Source of the DNA: CAIQIA01 sp945861105
GTDB lineage: Bacteria; Cyanobacteriota; Cyanobacteriia; PCC-6307; Cyanobiaceae
DNA length: 64,000 nucleotides
NCBI GenBank assembly: GCA_947488815.1
Contig: CANLCC010000002.1
Location: 69,789 to 133,788 of the forward strand
Direction: 5' to 3'
The translations under genes were made by a program, and so were the position numbers. A model generated the notes under the pieces. The model was not told the origin of the DNA. It did no database searches and saw only the letters and a program-made list of their open reading frames with translations. Shown here piece by piece: positions 52,253-62,020 of the stretch. Each line of letters opens with the position of its first letter. Position 1 is the stretch's first letter.

Positions 52253-55200
52253 TCAGTCCTCGTCGTAATCGGCAACGCCGAGGGACTCATAGGTCGGACG
52301 ACTGGGGGTGCTGCGACGGGGGTTGACATCCTGCATGAGATCAACTTCTGCACCTTCATCCGTATAGACCGCGATGTCGAGGCCCAGGGACTGCAGTTCG
52401 CGCATCAACACCTTGAACGACTCGGGAGTGCCAGGGCGAGGAATGGGCTTACCTTTCACGATGGCATTAAGTGCTTCGTTCCGTCCCTGCATATCGTCTG
52501 ACTTGACCGTCAAGAGCTCCTGCAGTGTGTAAGCAGCGCCATACGCTTCGAGGGCCCATACCTCCATTTCTCCAAGACGCTGGCCACCCTGCTGCGCCTT
52601 GCCACCAAGGGGTTGCTGGGTCACCAGGGAGTAAGGACCTGTTGAGCGGGCATGAATCTTGTCATCGACAAGGTGCACCAGCTTGAGGATGTAGGCACGA
52701 CCAACCGTGACGGGCTGGTCAAATGGCTCTCCCGATCGGCCATCGATGAGCTGGATCTTGCCTGGGTTGCTGGGGTCGTACACCCAGTCTTTGCCTGGCA
52801 GCGCTTTTGCTTCTTCGAGGTAACGCTGAACAGTCTCCTTGGACTTTTCAGCGCCATGCATCTCGTCAAAGGGAACGATCTTGATGCGAGCGCTGAGATT
52901 GTCTGCAGCCCAACCCATCAGACACTCAAACACTTGGCCAACATTCATGCGACTGGGAACCCCCAGAGGGTTCAGCACAATGTCAACCGGAGTGCCGTCT
53001 GGCAGGTAGGGCATATCTTCCAGCGGCAGGATGCGGCTGATGATGCCCTTGTTGCCATGACGACCGGCCATCTTGTCACCGACCTGGATCTTTCGCCGCT
53101 GAGCAACATAGACGCGAACAACCATGTTCGCTCCGGGAGGCAGCTCATCTCCCTGTTCACGGGTGTAGATCCTGACATCAACAACACGACCCCGCTCAGT
53201 ATTAGGGACTCGCAAGGAATTGTCCCTGACATCCCTGGCCTTTTCGCCAAAGATCGCCCTCAGCAACTTTTCTTCAGGAGGCTGATCCGACTCACCCTTT
53301 GGAGTCACCTTGCCAACAAGGATGTCACCTGATTCAACAAAGGCACCAATACGGATGATCCCCATCTCGTCAAGATTGCCCAGGCTTTCCTCGGCCACAT
53401 TGGGGATCTCTCGCGTGATTTCCTCAGGACCAAGCTTGGTCTGCCTGGCCTCAATCTCGTACTTCTCGATATGAACGGAGGTGTAGAGATCATCGCGGAC
53501 AAGGCGTTCACTGACGAGAATGGCATCCTCATAGTTGTAGCCCTCCCAAGGCATGTAAGCGACCAGGACGTTCTGCCCCAGCGCAATCTCTCCTCCTTCG
53601 CAGGCTGAACCATTGGCGAGGACTTGCCCCGCAATCACCTGATCGCCCAACCTGACGATTGGACGCTGGTTAAGACAAGTATCTTGATTGGAACGCTGGT
53701 ATTTCTGCAGCAGGTGATAGTGATCCTGGCCATCTTCATCGCGGATAATGATTTGTGTGGCATCAACAAATACCACCTCACCGTTGACCCGAGTGATGGG
53801 GACCATCCCTGAATCCCTGGCAACCTGGGGTTCAAGACCAGTGCCGACCAAGGGCCTCTCAGGCCTGAGCAGGGGAACAGCCTGACGCTGCATGTTCGAG
53901 CCCATCAGGGCACGGTTGGCATCATCGTGCTCCAGGAAAGGAATCAATGATGTGGCAACCGAAATGACCTGAACCGGCGAGAGCTGAACATAATCCACCT
54001 GGGCAGGCGGAACTGTTTCGAAGTCCTGCCTGTATCTGACGGGGACCATGTCCGAAGTGATGCGACCATCGGAATCGGTGGCCACATCGCCAGGGGCAAC
54101 CCTGCACTCGTCCTCGAGGTCAGCGGAAAGATAAATGGGGTCACCCGACTTGAGCACATGACCGTTCTCGACACGCCAGAATGGGGTCTCAATGAACCCA
54201 TACTCGTTGACACGCGCGTGGGTGGCCAGGGAGCCGATCAAGCCTGCATTAGGACCTTCAGGTGTTTCGATCGGACAGATCCGACCGTAGTGGGATGGGT
54301 GAATGTCACGGACCGCGAAACCGGCGCGTTCACGGGTGAGACCACCAGGGCCGAGGGCGCTGATGCGCCGCTTATGGGTCAGCTCTGCCAGGGGATTGGT
54401 CTGATCCATGAACTGGCTGAGCTGGCTGGAACCAAAGAACTCCTTGATGGCCGCCACCAGGGGCTTTGGGTTCACCAGCTGTGCAGGAGTCAGGGAGTCA
54501 GTTTCACCAACCGTCATCCGTTCCTTGATGATTCTCTCCAGACGATTGAGGCCAACCCTGACCTGGTTCTGCAGAAGCTCGCCGACAGACCGCACGCGAC
54601 GGTTCCCCAGGTGGTCAATGTCATCAAGGGTGGCGCCCCCCACATCCAGCTCAAGGTTGATCAGGTAATCAATGGTGCTCAACACGTCTTCAGCGGTGAG
54701 GGTCCGCACTGAATCCGGGATGGTGAGCCGCAGCTTTTTGTTGATCTTGTATCGGCCGACCCGTCCAAGGTCATAGCGCTTGGGATCGAAGAAACGACTG
54801 TGCAAGAGCTGCTGGCCACCGCTCACCGAGGGCGGCTCGCCAGGACGAAGCTTTTTGTAAAGCTCAAGCAGCGCTTGATCTTCAGAGCTGATGCCCTCTT
54901 CGTTGGCCGCTTCGATTGATTTTCGGTAATACTCCGGATGGCGGAGCTTATCGAGCACATCGTTGTCTGACAGGCCAATCGCCCGCATCATGACGTGGGC
55001 ATTGATTTTGCGCGTTTTATCGACGCGCACATGGAGAAGATCGTTCTTGTCTGTCTCAAATTTCAGCCAGGCTCCGCGGTTAGGAATCAGGCTTGCATTG
55101 AATGTCTTGCGCCCATTTTTGTCTTGTTCATCCTTAAAGTAGACGCCAGGACTGCGAACAATCTGGTTGACGATGACACGCTCAGCACCATTGATGATGA

Positions 55201-55543
55201 AAGTGCCCCGCTCGGTCATCAGGGGAAGCTCCCCAATGAACACCTCCTGCTCCTTGATCTCGCCTGTCTCTTTGTTGACAAGCCTGCAGACGACATACAT
55301 CTGAGAAGCAAAGGTGGCATCACGCCGTTTGGCTTCTTCCACATCGTGGCGGGGTCGCTTCAGGCGATACTCGCTGCCAACGAAATGGAGTTCGAGTTTG
55401 CCGGTGTAATCCGTGATCGGCGAGAAGCTTTCAAGCTCCTCGATCAGGCCTTTTTCCAGAAACCACTTGAAGCTTCCCCGCTGCACCTCCACCAGATCGG
55501 GGAGATAAGTGGCGGTCTTGGCGACCTGGATCGCGCTGCTCAT
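52253..55543 (-). CDS. rpoB: RNA polymerase subunit beta
   Basis: The 1096-residue beta subunit, normal for cyanobacteria. QLSQFMDQTNPLAELTHKRR is the rifampicin-binding region, and GDKMAGRHGNKGI and QPLGGKAQQGGQRLGEMEV are catalytic-core segments. It heads rpoB-rpoC1-rpoC2. The 253 bases between tatD and rpoB contain a strong hairpin. Confidence 0.98.
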   Translation of the reverse strand: MSSAIQVAKTATYLPDLVEVQRGSFKWFLEKGLIEELESFSPITDYTGKLELHFVGSEYRLKRPRHDVEEAKRRDATFASQMYVVCRLVNKETGEIKEQEVFIGELPLMTERGTFIINGAERVIVNQIVRSPGVYFKDEQDKNGRKTFNASLIPNRGAWLKFETDKNDLLHVRVDKTRKINAHVMMRAIGLSDNDVLDKLRHPEYYRKSIEAANEEGISSEDQALLELYKKLRPGEPPSVSGGQQLLHSRFFDPKRYDLGRVGRYKINKKLRLTIPDSVRTLTAEDVLSTIDYLINLELDVGGATLDDIDHLGNRRVRSVGELLQNQVRVGLNRLERIIKERMTVGETDSLTPAQLVNPKPLVAAIKEFFGSSQLSQFMDQTNPLAELTHKRRISALGPGGLTRERAGFAVRDIHPSHYGRICPIETPEGPNAGLIGSLATHARVNEYGFIETPFWRVENGHVLKSGDPIYLSADLEDECRVAPGDVATDSDGRITSDMVPVRYRQDFETVPPAQVDYVQLSPVQVISVATSLIPFLEHDDANRALMGSNMQRQAVPLLRPERPLVGTGLEPQVARDSGMVPITRVNGEVVFVDATQIIIRDEDGQDHYHLLQKYQRSNQDTCLNQRPIVRLGDQVIAGQVLANGSACEGGEIALGQNVLVAYMPWEGYNYEDAILVSERLVRDDLYTSVHIEKYEIEARQTKLGPEEITREIPNVAEESLGNLDEMGIIRIGAFVESGDILVGKVTPKGESDQPPEEKLLRAIFGEKARDVRDNSLRVPNTERGRVVDVRIYTREQGDELPPGANMVVRVYVAQRRKIQVGDKMAGRHGNKGIISRILPLEDMPYLPDGTPVDIVLNPLGVPSRMNVGQVFECLMGWAADNLSARIKIVPFDEMHGAEKSKETVQRYLEEAKALPGKDWVYDPSNPGKIQLIDGRSGEPFDQPVTVGRAYILKLVHLVDDKIHARSTGPYSLVTQQPLGGKAQQGGQRLGEMEVWALEAYGAAYTLQELLTVKSDDMQGRNEALNAIVKGKPIPRPGTPESFKVLMRELQSLGLDIAVYTDEGAEVDLMQDVNPRRSTPSRPTYESLGVADYDED

Positions 55544-55623
55544 GCGGAGACCTGAAGGGGGTTGGGGGACGGCGGACCGTGGTGGCGAAGCTGCCCGAGG
55601 CAGAGGTCGCAGACCACGACACA

Positions 55624-55654
55624 GACCGCTCCCCGCATGGGACGGGAAGCGGTC
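55624..55654 (-). promoter_or_regulatory. Hairpin in the rpoB leader
   Basis: On the minus strand GACCGCTTCCCG and CGGGGAGCGGTC form a 12-bp stem with one G-T wobble and a 7-base loop. It lies about 80 bases before the rpoB start in the 253-base tatD-rpoB gap. No T-run follows, so it is more likely a leader structure (attenuation, processing or stability) than a plain terminator. The rest of the gap shows no gene. Confidence 0.5.
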
Positions 55655-55796
55655 CGGGGTTCTCAGAGGATCAGCCCCGTTGCGGGGGCCCTGCCAGGAC
55701 GGCCAGAGAACGGATCATGGACGACGACGGTTCCCGCTGCATCGAGGGGACATCACCAGGCCAATAGCCGACCATACCAACAACAGACGACACCTG

Positions 55797-56606
55797 TCAA
55801 GGTTCTTGATCCGGGAACTCCAGCCGGAACAGGGCTGCAGCATTGGCGCTGCTGGCTTGACCGACGGCCGCCAGCGATTCCTGCCGCAGCTCGGCCACCC
55901 GTTCAGCCACCAACCGCACCAGGGCAGGTTCGTTGCGCTTCCCCCGTCGAGGCACGGGTGCCAGAAACGGGCAGTCGGTCTCCACGAGGTAGCGGTCAGC
56001 GGGCACCCGGCGGGCACAGGCGTGGGTGTCGTGGGCCGAAGGGTAGGTGACGTTCCCGCTGAAGCTGATGAAGAGTCCCAGGTCGAGAAAGCCGTCCATC
56101 TCGTCCGGCGTGCCGCTCCAGCAGTGCATCACACCCCTGAGGCTCCGACCGGCTCGGCGGCGACCGCGCAGCAGATCAAGCATGGGTGCCGCCGCATCAC
56201 GGCAGTGGATGATCACGGGTCGGTCGAGCTCTTCGGCGAGGTCAAGCTGCGGCAACAGCATCGCCAGCTGCTCCTCCAGGTTGTCCGCACGGTAGAGATC
56301 GAGGCCCAGCTCGCCGATGGCCACGACACGCTTGTCGGCCAGAGCTGCCTCTCGCAGCACCGCTGGCGTATCAGCCTGCCAATGGCCAGCGTCGAGGGGA
56401 TGGACACCGACCGAATACCGGAGCTCGGGGAAGCGGTCAGCGAGGGCCCGGATCGCTGGAATTTCTCCGGGCTCGACACAGGCGTGAAGGAGAAGGCGCA
56501 CACCCGCCTCCCGCCAACGGGAGGCAACCACCTCCAGGTCGTCGTCGAACTGACGAAAGACCAGATGGCAATGGCTGTCGATCAGGAGGGGCGCCGAAGA
56601 AGCCAT
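55797..56606 (-). CDS. tatD: TatD-family metal-dependent hydrolase
   Basis: A 269-residue TIM-barrel DNase-type hydrolase. Metal ligands are seen in DSHCHL near the N-terminus, IGELGLDLY, VIIHCRDA and VETDCPFL. TatD proteins act as 3'-5' nucleases, often on damaged DNA. ATG 56606 is chosen; the frame is open to 56687. It lies between rpsT and rpoB on the same strand, an order I recall from other picocyanobacteria. Confidence 0.9.
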   Translation of the reverse strand: MASSAPLLIDSHCHLVFRQFDDDLEVVASRWREAGVRLLLHACVEPGEIPAIRALADRFPELRYSVGVHPLDAGHWQADTPAVLREAALADKRVVAIGELGLDLYRADNLEEQLAMLLPQLDLAEELDRPVIIHCRDAAAPMLDLLRGRRRAGRSLRGVMHCWSGTPDEMDGFLDLGLFISFSGNVTYPSAHDTHACARRVPADRYLVETDCPFLAPVPRRGKRNEPALVRLVAERVAELRQESLAAVGQASSANAAALFRLEFPDQEP

Positions 56607-56655
56607 GGCAGTGGGACCGCAGTCGCCGTGGACAAGACTGCGGCAGTCTGGCCGG

Positions 56656-56967
56656 TCAGACCCCAGGGGTGACGGGAGTCGGATCAATGACCCGGCGCAC
56701 GGCTGCGCTCAGCCGCGACTTTTGATGGGCGCCATTGTTGCGGTGCAGCACTCCCACCTTCACGGCCTTGTCGATCTTGCTGAAGGCAGCGCTCATGGTG
56801 GACTGAACCTCCAGGCGGGTTTCATCACCGGGCTTGTCGCCGTAGGCCTGGCAGGCCGTGAAGCAGCGCTTCATCAGCGTCCTCACGGCCGATTTGTAGC
56901 TGCGGTTGTGAAGGCGGTTGCGCTCGGCCACCAGGATGCGCTTCTGCGCGGACTTGTTGTTGGCCAC
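56656..56967 (-). CDS. rpsT: 30S ribosomal protein S20
   Basis: A 103-residue basic protein starting MANNKSAQKRILVAERNRLHN, with KIDKAVKVGVLHRNNGAHQKS near the end; both are S20 signatures. It binds 16S rRNA in the small subunit. It is the first gene of the leftward rpsT-tatD-rpoBC1C2 group and is divergent from hisD. Confidence 0.96.
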   Translation of the reverse strand: MANNKSAQKRILVAERNRLHNRSYKSAVRTLMKRCFTACQAYGDKPGDETRLEVQSTMSAAFSKIDKAVKVGVLHRNNGAHQKSRLSAAVRRVIDPTPVTPGV

Positions 56968-57063
56968 AGATCAGGACTCGATGCCGAGGGAGCAAACGAC
57001 GATCTTAGCGCAGGCCTTCGCCGGGGTCCTGGCGATAGCGTCAGACCATCGGGAGAGGGACCC

Positions 57064-58365
<1,302 letters not shown>

Positions 58366-58367
58366 GG

Positions 58368-59081
58368 TCAGGCCCGGGGAAGATCCCGCACCCGTGGTTC
58401 ACCATCGACAATCTCGCCCACCAGCACCTGATCGGCGAGATCGACGAAGAGCCCGTTCTCAAGCACGCCGGGGAGATTGTTGATGCGGGTCTCCAGGTCC
58501 CGCGGGTCGGAGATGCCTCCGTCAAAACGGACATCCAGCACAAGGTTGCCCTGGTCGGTGACCACAGGTCCGGCCTTGCGAACCGCCATGCGCAGCTCGG
58601 CCGTGCCACCGAGGTCCGTCAGCTGGGCGTTGACCTGCCGCCAGGCACCGGGCAACACCTCCACCGGCAGAAGAAAGCCAAGGTTGAGGCGGGAGACCAG
58701 CTTTGTGGCGTCGACCACCACCACAAACCGTTCGGCCCGGCAGGCCACGAGCTTCTCCTGCACATGGCAGGCTCCCCCACCCTTGATCAGCTGGAACGCC
58801 GGATCCACCTCATCAGCGCCGTCAATGGCCAGATCGATCCGGTCCACCGCATTGAGGGACAGCAAGGGGATCCCCAGTTCGGCCGCCAGCACCTCCCCCT
58901 GGAACGAGGTGGTCACCCCGGTGATGGACCGCAGGCGACCGTCCGCCAGGCGGGCGCCCAGCTCGCGGATCATCAGCGCTGCCGTCGAACCGGAGCCAAG
59001 GCCCAGCACCATGCCGTCCTTGATCTGATCCACGGCGGCGAGGGCCACGGCCTGCTTCATGCGGTCCTGCAGCTCGGCCAT
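58368..59081 (-). CDS. rpiA: Ribose 5-phosphate isomerase A
   Basis: RpiA interconverts ribose 5-phosphate and ribulose 5-phosphate, needed in the Calvin cycle and pentose phosphate pathway. The protein is 237 residues. LGLGSGSTAA, DGADEVDPAFQLIKGGGAC and EKLVACRA hold the phosphate-binding and catalytic residues. ATG 59081 (MAELQDRMKQAV) is preferred to the open frame to 59114. It follows the HtrA gene on the same strand after 48 bases. Confidence 0.95.
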   Translation of the reverse strand: MAELQDRMKQAVALAAVDQIKDGMVLGLGSGSTAALMIRELGARLADGRLRSITGVTTSFQGEVLAAELGIPLLSLNAVDRIDLAIDGADEVDPAFQLIKGGGACHVQEKLVACRAERFVVVVDATKLVSRLNLGFLLPVEVLPGAWRQVNAQLTDLGGTAELRMAVRKAGPVVTDQGNLVLDVRFDGGISDPRDLETRINNLPGVLENGLFVDLADQVLVGEIVDGEPRVRDLPRA

Positions 59082-59129
59082 CGGATGGGATGAATCTGCG
59101 CGGGAACCTAGCAATCCACCGGCCCACCC

Positions 59130-60278
59130 TCAGTGGGGCGAGGCCGGCAGCACCTCGGGCCGGATGGCCAGGCTGAGGGTGTCGGCACCACGGATCACCT
59201 CCAAGGGGAGGGGTTCGCCGATGGTGGAAGCTTCCACGATGGCCAGCAGGTCGGCGGGATTGCGGACGCTGCGGTCACCGGCGGCCACCACGAGGTCACC
59301 CCGACGGAGGCCGGCACTGGCGGCGGGGCTGCGGTCCAGCACCTGCTGCACGAGGGCACCATCCCGTTCCGGAAGGGGTAGCAGCGCATTCGGGTCCTGG
59401 TTGTGCTCCCGGGCACGGCGGGCGGTGAGGGGCACCAGCTGCAGCCCCAGATACGGGTGGACCACCGCAGTGCCTGAGGCCAGCTGACGGGCGACCCCCC
59501 GGGCGAGATTGATCGGGATCGCGAACCCGAGGCCGGCGCCTGGCCCGGCCCTGACGAGGGTGTTGAGGCCGATCACCTCACCGGCGGCGTTGATCAGCGG
59601 ACCGCCTGAGTTCCCCGGATTGATGGCTGCGTCGGTCTGGATCAGTTCCAGGCGCTTGTCGGTGAATCCGAGGGTGCTGATGTTGCGGTGGAGGCTGCTG
59701 ACAATGCCGAGGGTGACGGTGCTGTCGAGTCCGTAGGGGTTGCCCAGGGCAATGGCCCAGTCCCCTGGGAGCAGATCTTCAGAATCCCCGAGGGGGGCGG
59801 CCTGCAGCCCCTGGGTGGCCGCCGGCAGGCGCACCACCGCCAGGTCAGTGACCGCATCGACACCGGCCACGGTGCCATCCACCTGACGGCCATCGGCCAG
59901 GGTGACCTGCACCCGGTCGGCCTGGTCGACGACATGGGCGTTGGTCAGCACCAGCCCCCCACGGTCAATGATCACGCCGGACCCCTGGCCGCTCTCCCGG
60001 CGGCTGCCCGGCAGGTCTCCGAACAACTCCCGCAGGAAGGGATCGTCGAAGGCCGGATCGACGCCGGCCACCGCAACGCGGCGCTCAGTGTCGATCCGCA
60101 CCACCGCCGGCGCCACCCGGGCCACCGCCTCAGCGACAAAGCCATGGGCCGCAGCCCTGGCTGGGGCGGGAGACGCCAGCAGGGGGCCCAGAGCACCGAA
60201 TACAAGAGTCACCGTCGCCAGCAGGGGGGCCAGGGCGGAAACAAGCAGCCGCGGCAACGCCACCGACAGGGAGGCCAT
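59130..60278 (-). CDS. HtrA/Deg-family serine protease
   Basis: A 382-residue protease with an N-terminal signal peptide or anchor (residues ~8-43, ending ASPAPARAAA), so it acts in the periplasm or lumen. The catalytic triad maps to His115 (LTNAHVVD), Asp145 (TDLAVV) and Ser224 (NPGNSGGPL). One PDZ domain covers about residues 270-375. This layout matches cyanobacterial HhoA/HhoB/HtrA; which one cannot be decided. It lies between the phosphoesterase and rpiA. Confidence 0.93.
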   Translation of the reverse strand: MASLSVALPRLLVSALAPLLATVTLVFGALGPLLASPAPARAAAHGFVAEAVARVAPAVVRIDTERRVAVAGVDPAFDDPFLRELFGDLPGSRRESGQGSGVIIDRGGLVLTNAHVVDQADRVQVTLADGRQVDGTVAGVDAVTDLAVVRLPAATQGLQAAPLGDSEDLLPGDWAIALGNPYGLDSTVTLGIVSSLHRNISTLGFTDKRLELIQTDAAINPGNSGGPLINAAGEVIGLNTLVRAGPGAGLGFAIPINLARGVARQLASGTAVVHPYLGLQLVPLTARRAREHNQDPNALLPLPERDGALVQQVLDRSPAASAGLRRGDLVVAAGDRSVRNPADLLAIVEASTIGEPLPLEVIRGADTLSLAIRPEVLPASPH

Positions 60279-60289
60279 CTCCGATCACG

Positions 60290-61027
60290 TTAGACAGGTT
60301 CGGTCGGCCGCGAGGACCAGCGCAGGAGCTGCTGCTGCCAGCGGTCTCCCGGTCCCAGCTGCAGCAGACGCCCCCCCGGATCGTCGGGACGGCCCAGGGG
60401 ACAGGGCTGGCGCGGACTGAACTGACTGGCCGTCGATGGACAGGCGAGCAGGGTGACCGCTCCCCGCTGCCGTTGCTCGTGGCGGTGAACGTGGCCGTAA
60501 CAGACCAGGCGCAGGTCGCCGGCGGTGGCAAGCCCGTCGAGGAGGCCCCCACCGTCGTGCTGATCCTCGGGCGGGTGGTGCATGGCCAGCAGCACCGGCC
60601 CCCGCACCTGACGCAGGGCGGCGCTGGCCCAGCGTCGCTGCCCAGGGGAGACCCATCCCTCAATGCGACCGGGACAGTGGCTGTCGAGCAGCAGCAGCCA
60701 CCAGTCACCGAAGGGCACAAGGGCCGGCGCGATGGTGCCGCGACGGCCGAGGCAGCCCCGCAGGAAGCTTGGTCGGTCGTGGTTTCCGGGCAGCAGGGCC
60801 ACCGCCACCGCCAGGGGCTCCAGCAGGTCCCGCAGCCGCGCATAGCCCTGCCATGACTCGTCCTGCACCAGATCACCGGTGAGCAGGAGCAGGGAGGCGC
60901 CAGAGGCTGCTGCAGCACCGTTGTGCAAGGCAGTCGCCAGGGCGTCGCCGGGCCGGATGCCCCGATAGAGCGCGTCCGGATCTGCGAGCAGATGCAGGTC
61001 GCTCAGCTGCAGCAGCGTCGACACCAT
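60290..61027 (-). CDS. Calcineurin-like phosphoesterase, CpdA-like
   Basis: A 245-residue metallophosphoesterase. The metal ligands appear in order: SDLHL, TGDLVQD, GNHDRP, HHPPED and YGHVHRHE. The class III cyclic nucleotide phosphodiesterase CpdA has this arrangement, so cAMP hydrolysis is possible but not certain. ATG 61027 is used rather than TTG 61030. It is 11 bases upstream of the HtrA gene. Confidence 0.85.
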   Translation of the reverse strand: MVSTLLQLSDLHLLADPDALYRGIRPGDALATALHNGAAAASGASLLLLTGDLVQDESWQGYARLRDLLEPLAVAVALLPGNHDRPSFLRGCLGRRGTIAPALVPFGDWWLLLLDSHCPGRIEGWVSPGQRRWASAALRQVRGPVLLAMHHPPEDQHDGGGLLDGLATAGDLRLVCYGHVHRHEQRQRGAVTLLACPSTASQFSPRQPCPLGRPDDPGGRLLQLGPGDRWQQQLLRWSSRPTEPV

Positions 61028-61095
61028 CAACTCCGCCGTGGCCGTGACCAGCCTGGCCGGAGGGACTTAAGTTGCCAATCAGATGAGGTGACTCG

Positions 61096-61359
61096 ATGGC
61101 CGAGGCCCCGCGGACATGCCCCCTGTGCCGGGTGATCATCGACCCGAACCTGGGGCCCCTCCAGGAAGTGCGCTTCAGTAACGGTCCCGGGGGAACCCGC
61201 ACGAAGCTCTGGGCGCGGGTGTGCCAGTTCGTGCAGGATCGCGGCGGCTGCATCAATGCTGATGCGGGCCAACGGCAGGCCCCCGCCCCTTCGGATTTCT
61301 ACGGTGAGGCACCGGCCATCAGCCTGCCTTCGGCGCCCTTCCCTCCGCCCCAGGGTTGA
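61096..61359 (+). CDS. Small conserved-looking protein with CPLC motif
   Basis: An 87-residue protein that I cannot assign to a named family. It begins MAEAPRTCPLCRVIIDPN and has FSNGPGGTRTKLWARVCQF, followed by a proline-rich tail. The CPLC pair and Cys43 and Cys52 could bind metal. A protein of this kind occurs beside rimP in related picocyanobacteria as far as I recall. A TTGACG sequence overlaps its stop. Confidence 0.6.
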   Translation: MAEAPRTCPLCRVIIDPNLGPLQEVRFSNGPGGTRTKLWARVCQFVQDRGGCINADAGQRQAPAPSDFYGEAPAISLPSAPFPPPQG

Positions 61360-61395
61360 CGCCCCTTCGGTCCGGCGATCCCATACGATGACCTC

Positions 61396-61435
61396 ATGCC
61401 CGGCGGGCATCGGCGAAACGGGTGCTCCACCCGTT
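61396..61435 (+). promoter_or_regulatory. Tandem hairpins in the rimP-nusA leader
   Basis: Two perfect hairpins lie 6 bases apart: ATGCCC-GGC-GGGCAT (61396-61410) and AACGGGTG-CTC-CACCCGTT (61417-61435). A -10-like TACGAT at 61384-61389 would start RNA near the first hairpin. The second is followed by TCTGCC, not a T-run. They may control the nusA operon, but no known motif is recognised. Confidence 0.45.
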
Positions 61436-61512
61436 CTGCCTTCGACTGCGTCATCCCTGCGGAGGGCGCAGCGACCTCACGAACGGGCCGGGTTCACCCC
61501 CCCCCCGAACGC

Positions 61513-61977
61513 TTGAGTCACCCCCTGCTTCCCCCCATCGAGACCCTGGCCTCTGCCACGGCCGAACTCCAGGGTCTGGAGGTGGTTTCCGTCTGTCTGC
61601 ACACCCACCGTCAGCCCAACGCCCTGGTGATCGCCCTGCGCCACCGGGGCGGTGGGGACGTGAACCTCGACGATTGTGCGGCCTTCAGCCAGGTGATCGG
61701 GGAGGCCCTTGAGCGGGAAGAACTGCTTCCCGGGGCCTACGTCCTCGAGATCACCAGCCCCGGGCTGGATGACGACCTCGAGGATGACCGCGACTTCCGC
61801 AGCTTCCGGGGTTTCCCGGTGCGGGTGCGTTGCCGGGAGGGTGAGCTCGAGACGGAGCGCGAAGGATCTCTGCTCGGCCGCGACGACAGCGTCGTGGAGA
61901 TCAACCAGCGAGGGAAGATCCTGCGCATCCCCCGTGACACCGTGATCGAGGTTCGCCTCATCACCCCCGAAGGCTGA
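61513..61977 (+). CDS. rimP: Ribosome maturation factor RimP
   Basis: RimP assists 30S subunit assembly. The protein is 154 residues from TTG 61513 (MSHPLLPPIETLASATAELQG). YVLEITSPGLDDDLEDDRDF and RSFRGFPVRVR are family signatures. The TTG start is set by homology; the frame is open to 61396 through the hairpin leader. It is followed by nusA after 43 bases, the universal rimP-nusA-infB order. Confidence 0.92.
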   Translation: MSHPLLPPIETLASATAELQGLEVVSVCLHTHRQPNALVIALRHRGGGDVNLDDCAAFSQVIGEALEREELLPGAYVLEITSPGLDDDLEDDRDFRSFRGFPVRVRCREGELETEREGSLLGRDDSVVEINQRGKILRIPRDTVIEVRLITPEG

Positions 61978-62020
61978 CCCGGCAGCCCCGAATCCTGTTC
62001 CCTTTACGGATGACACGCCC

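Noticed and set aside
61356..61361. TTGACG as a -35 element for rimP
   Set aside because: Spacing to TACGAT is 22 bases, too long for a normal promoter, and it overlaps the stop of the upstream gene.
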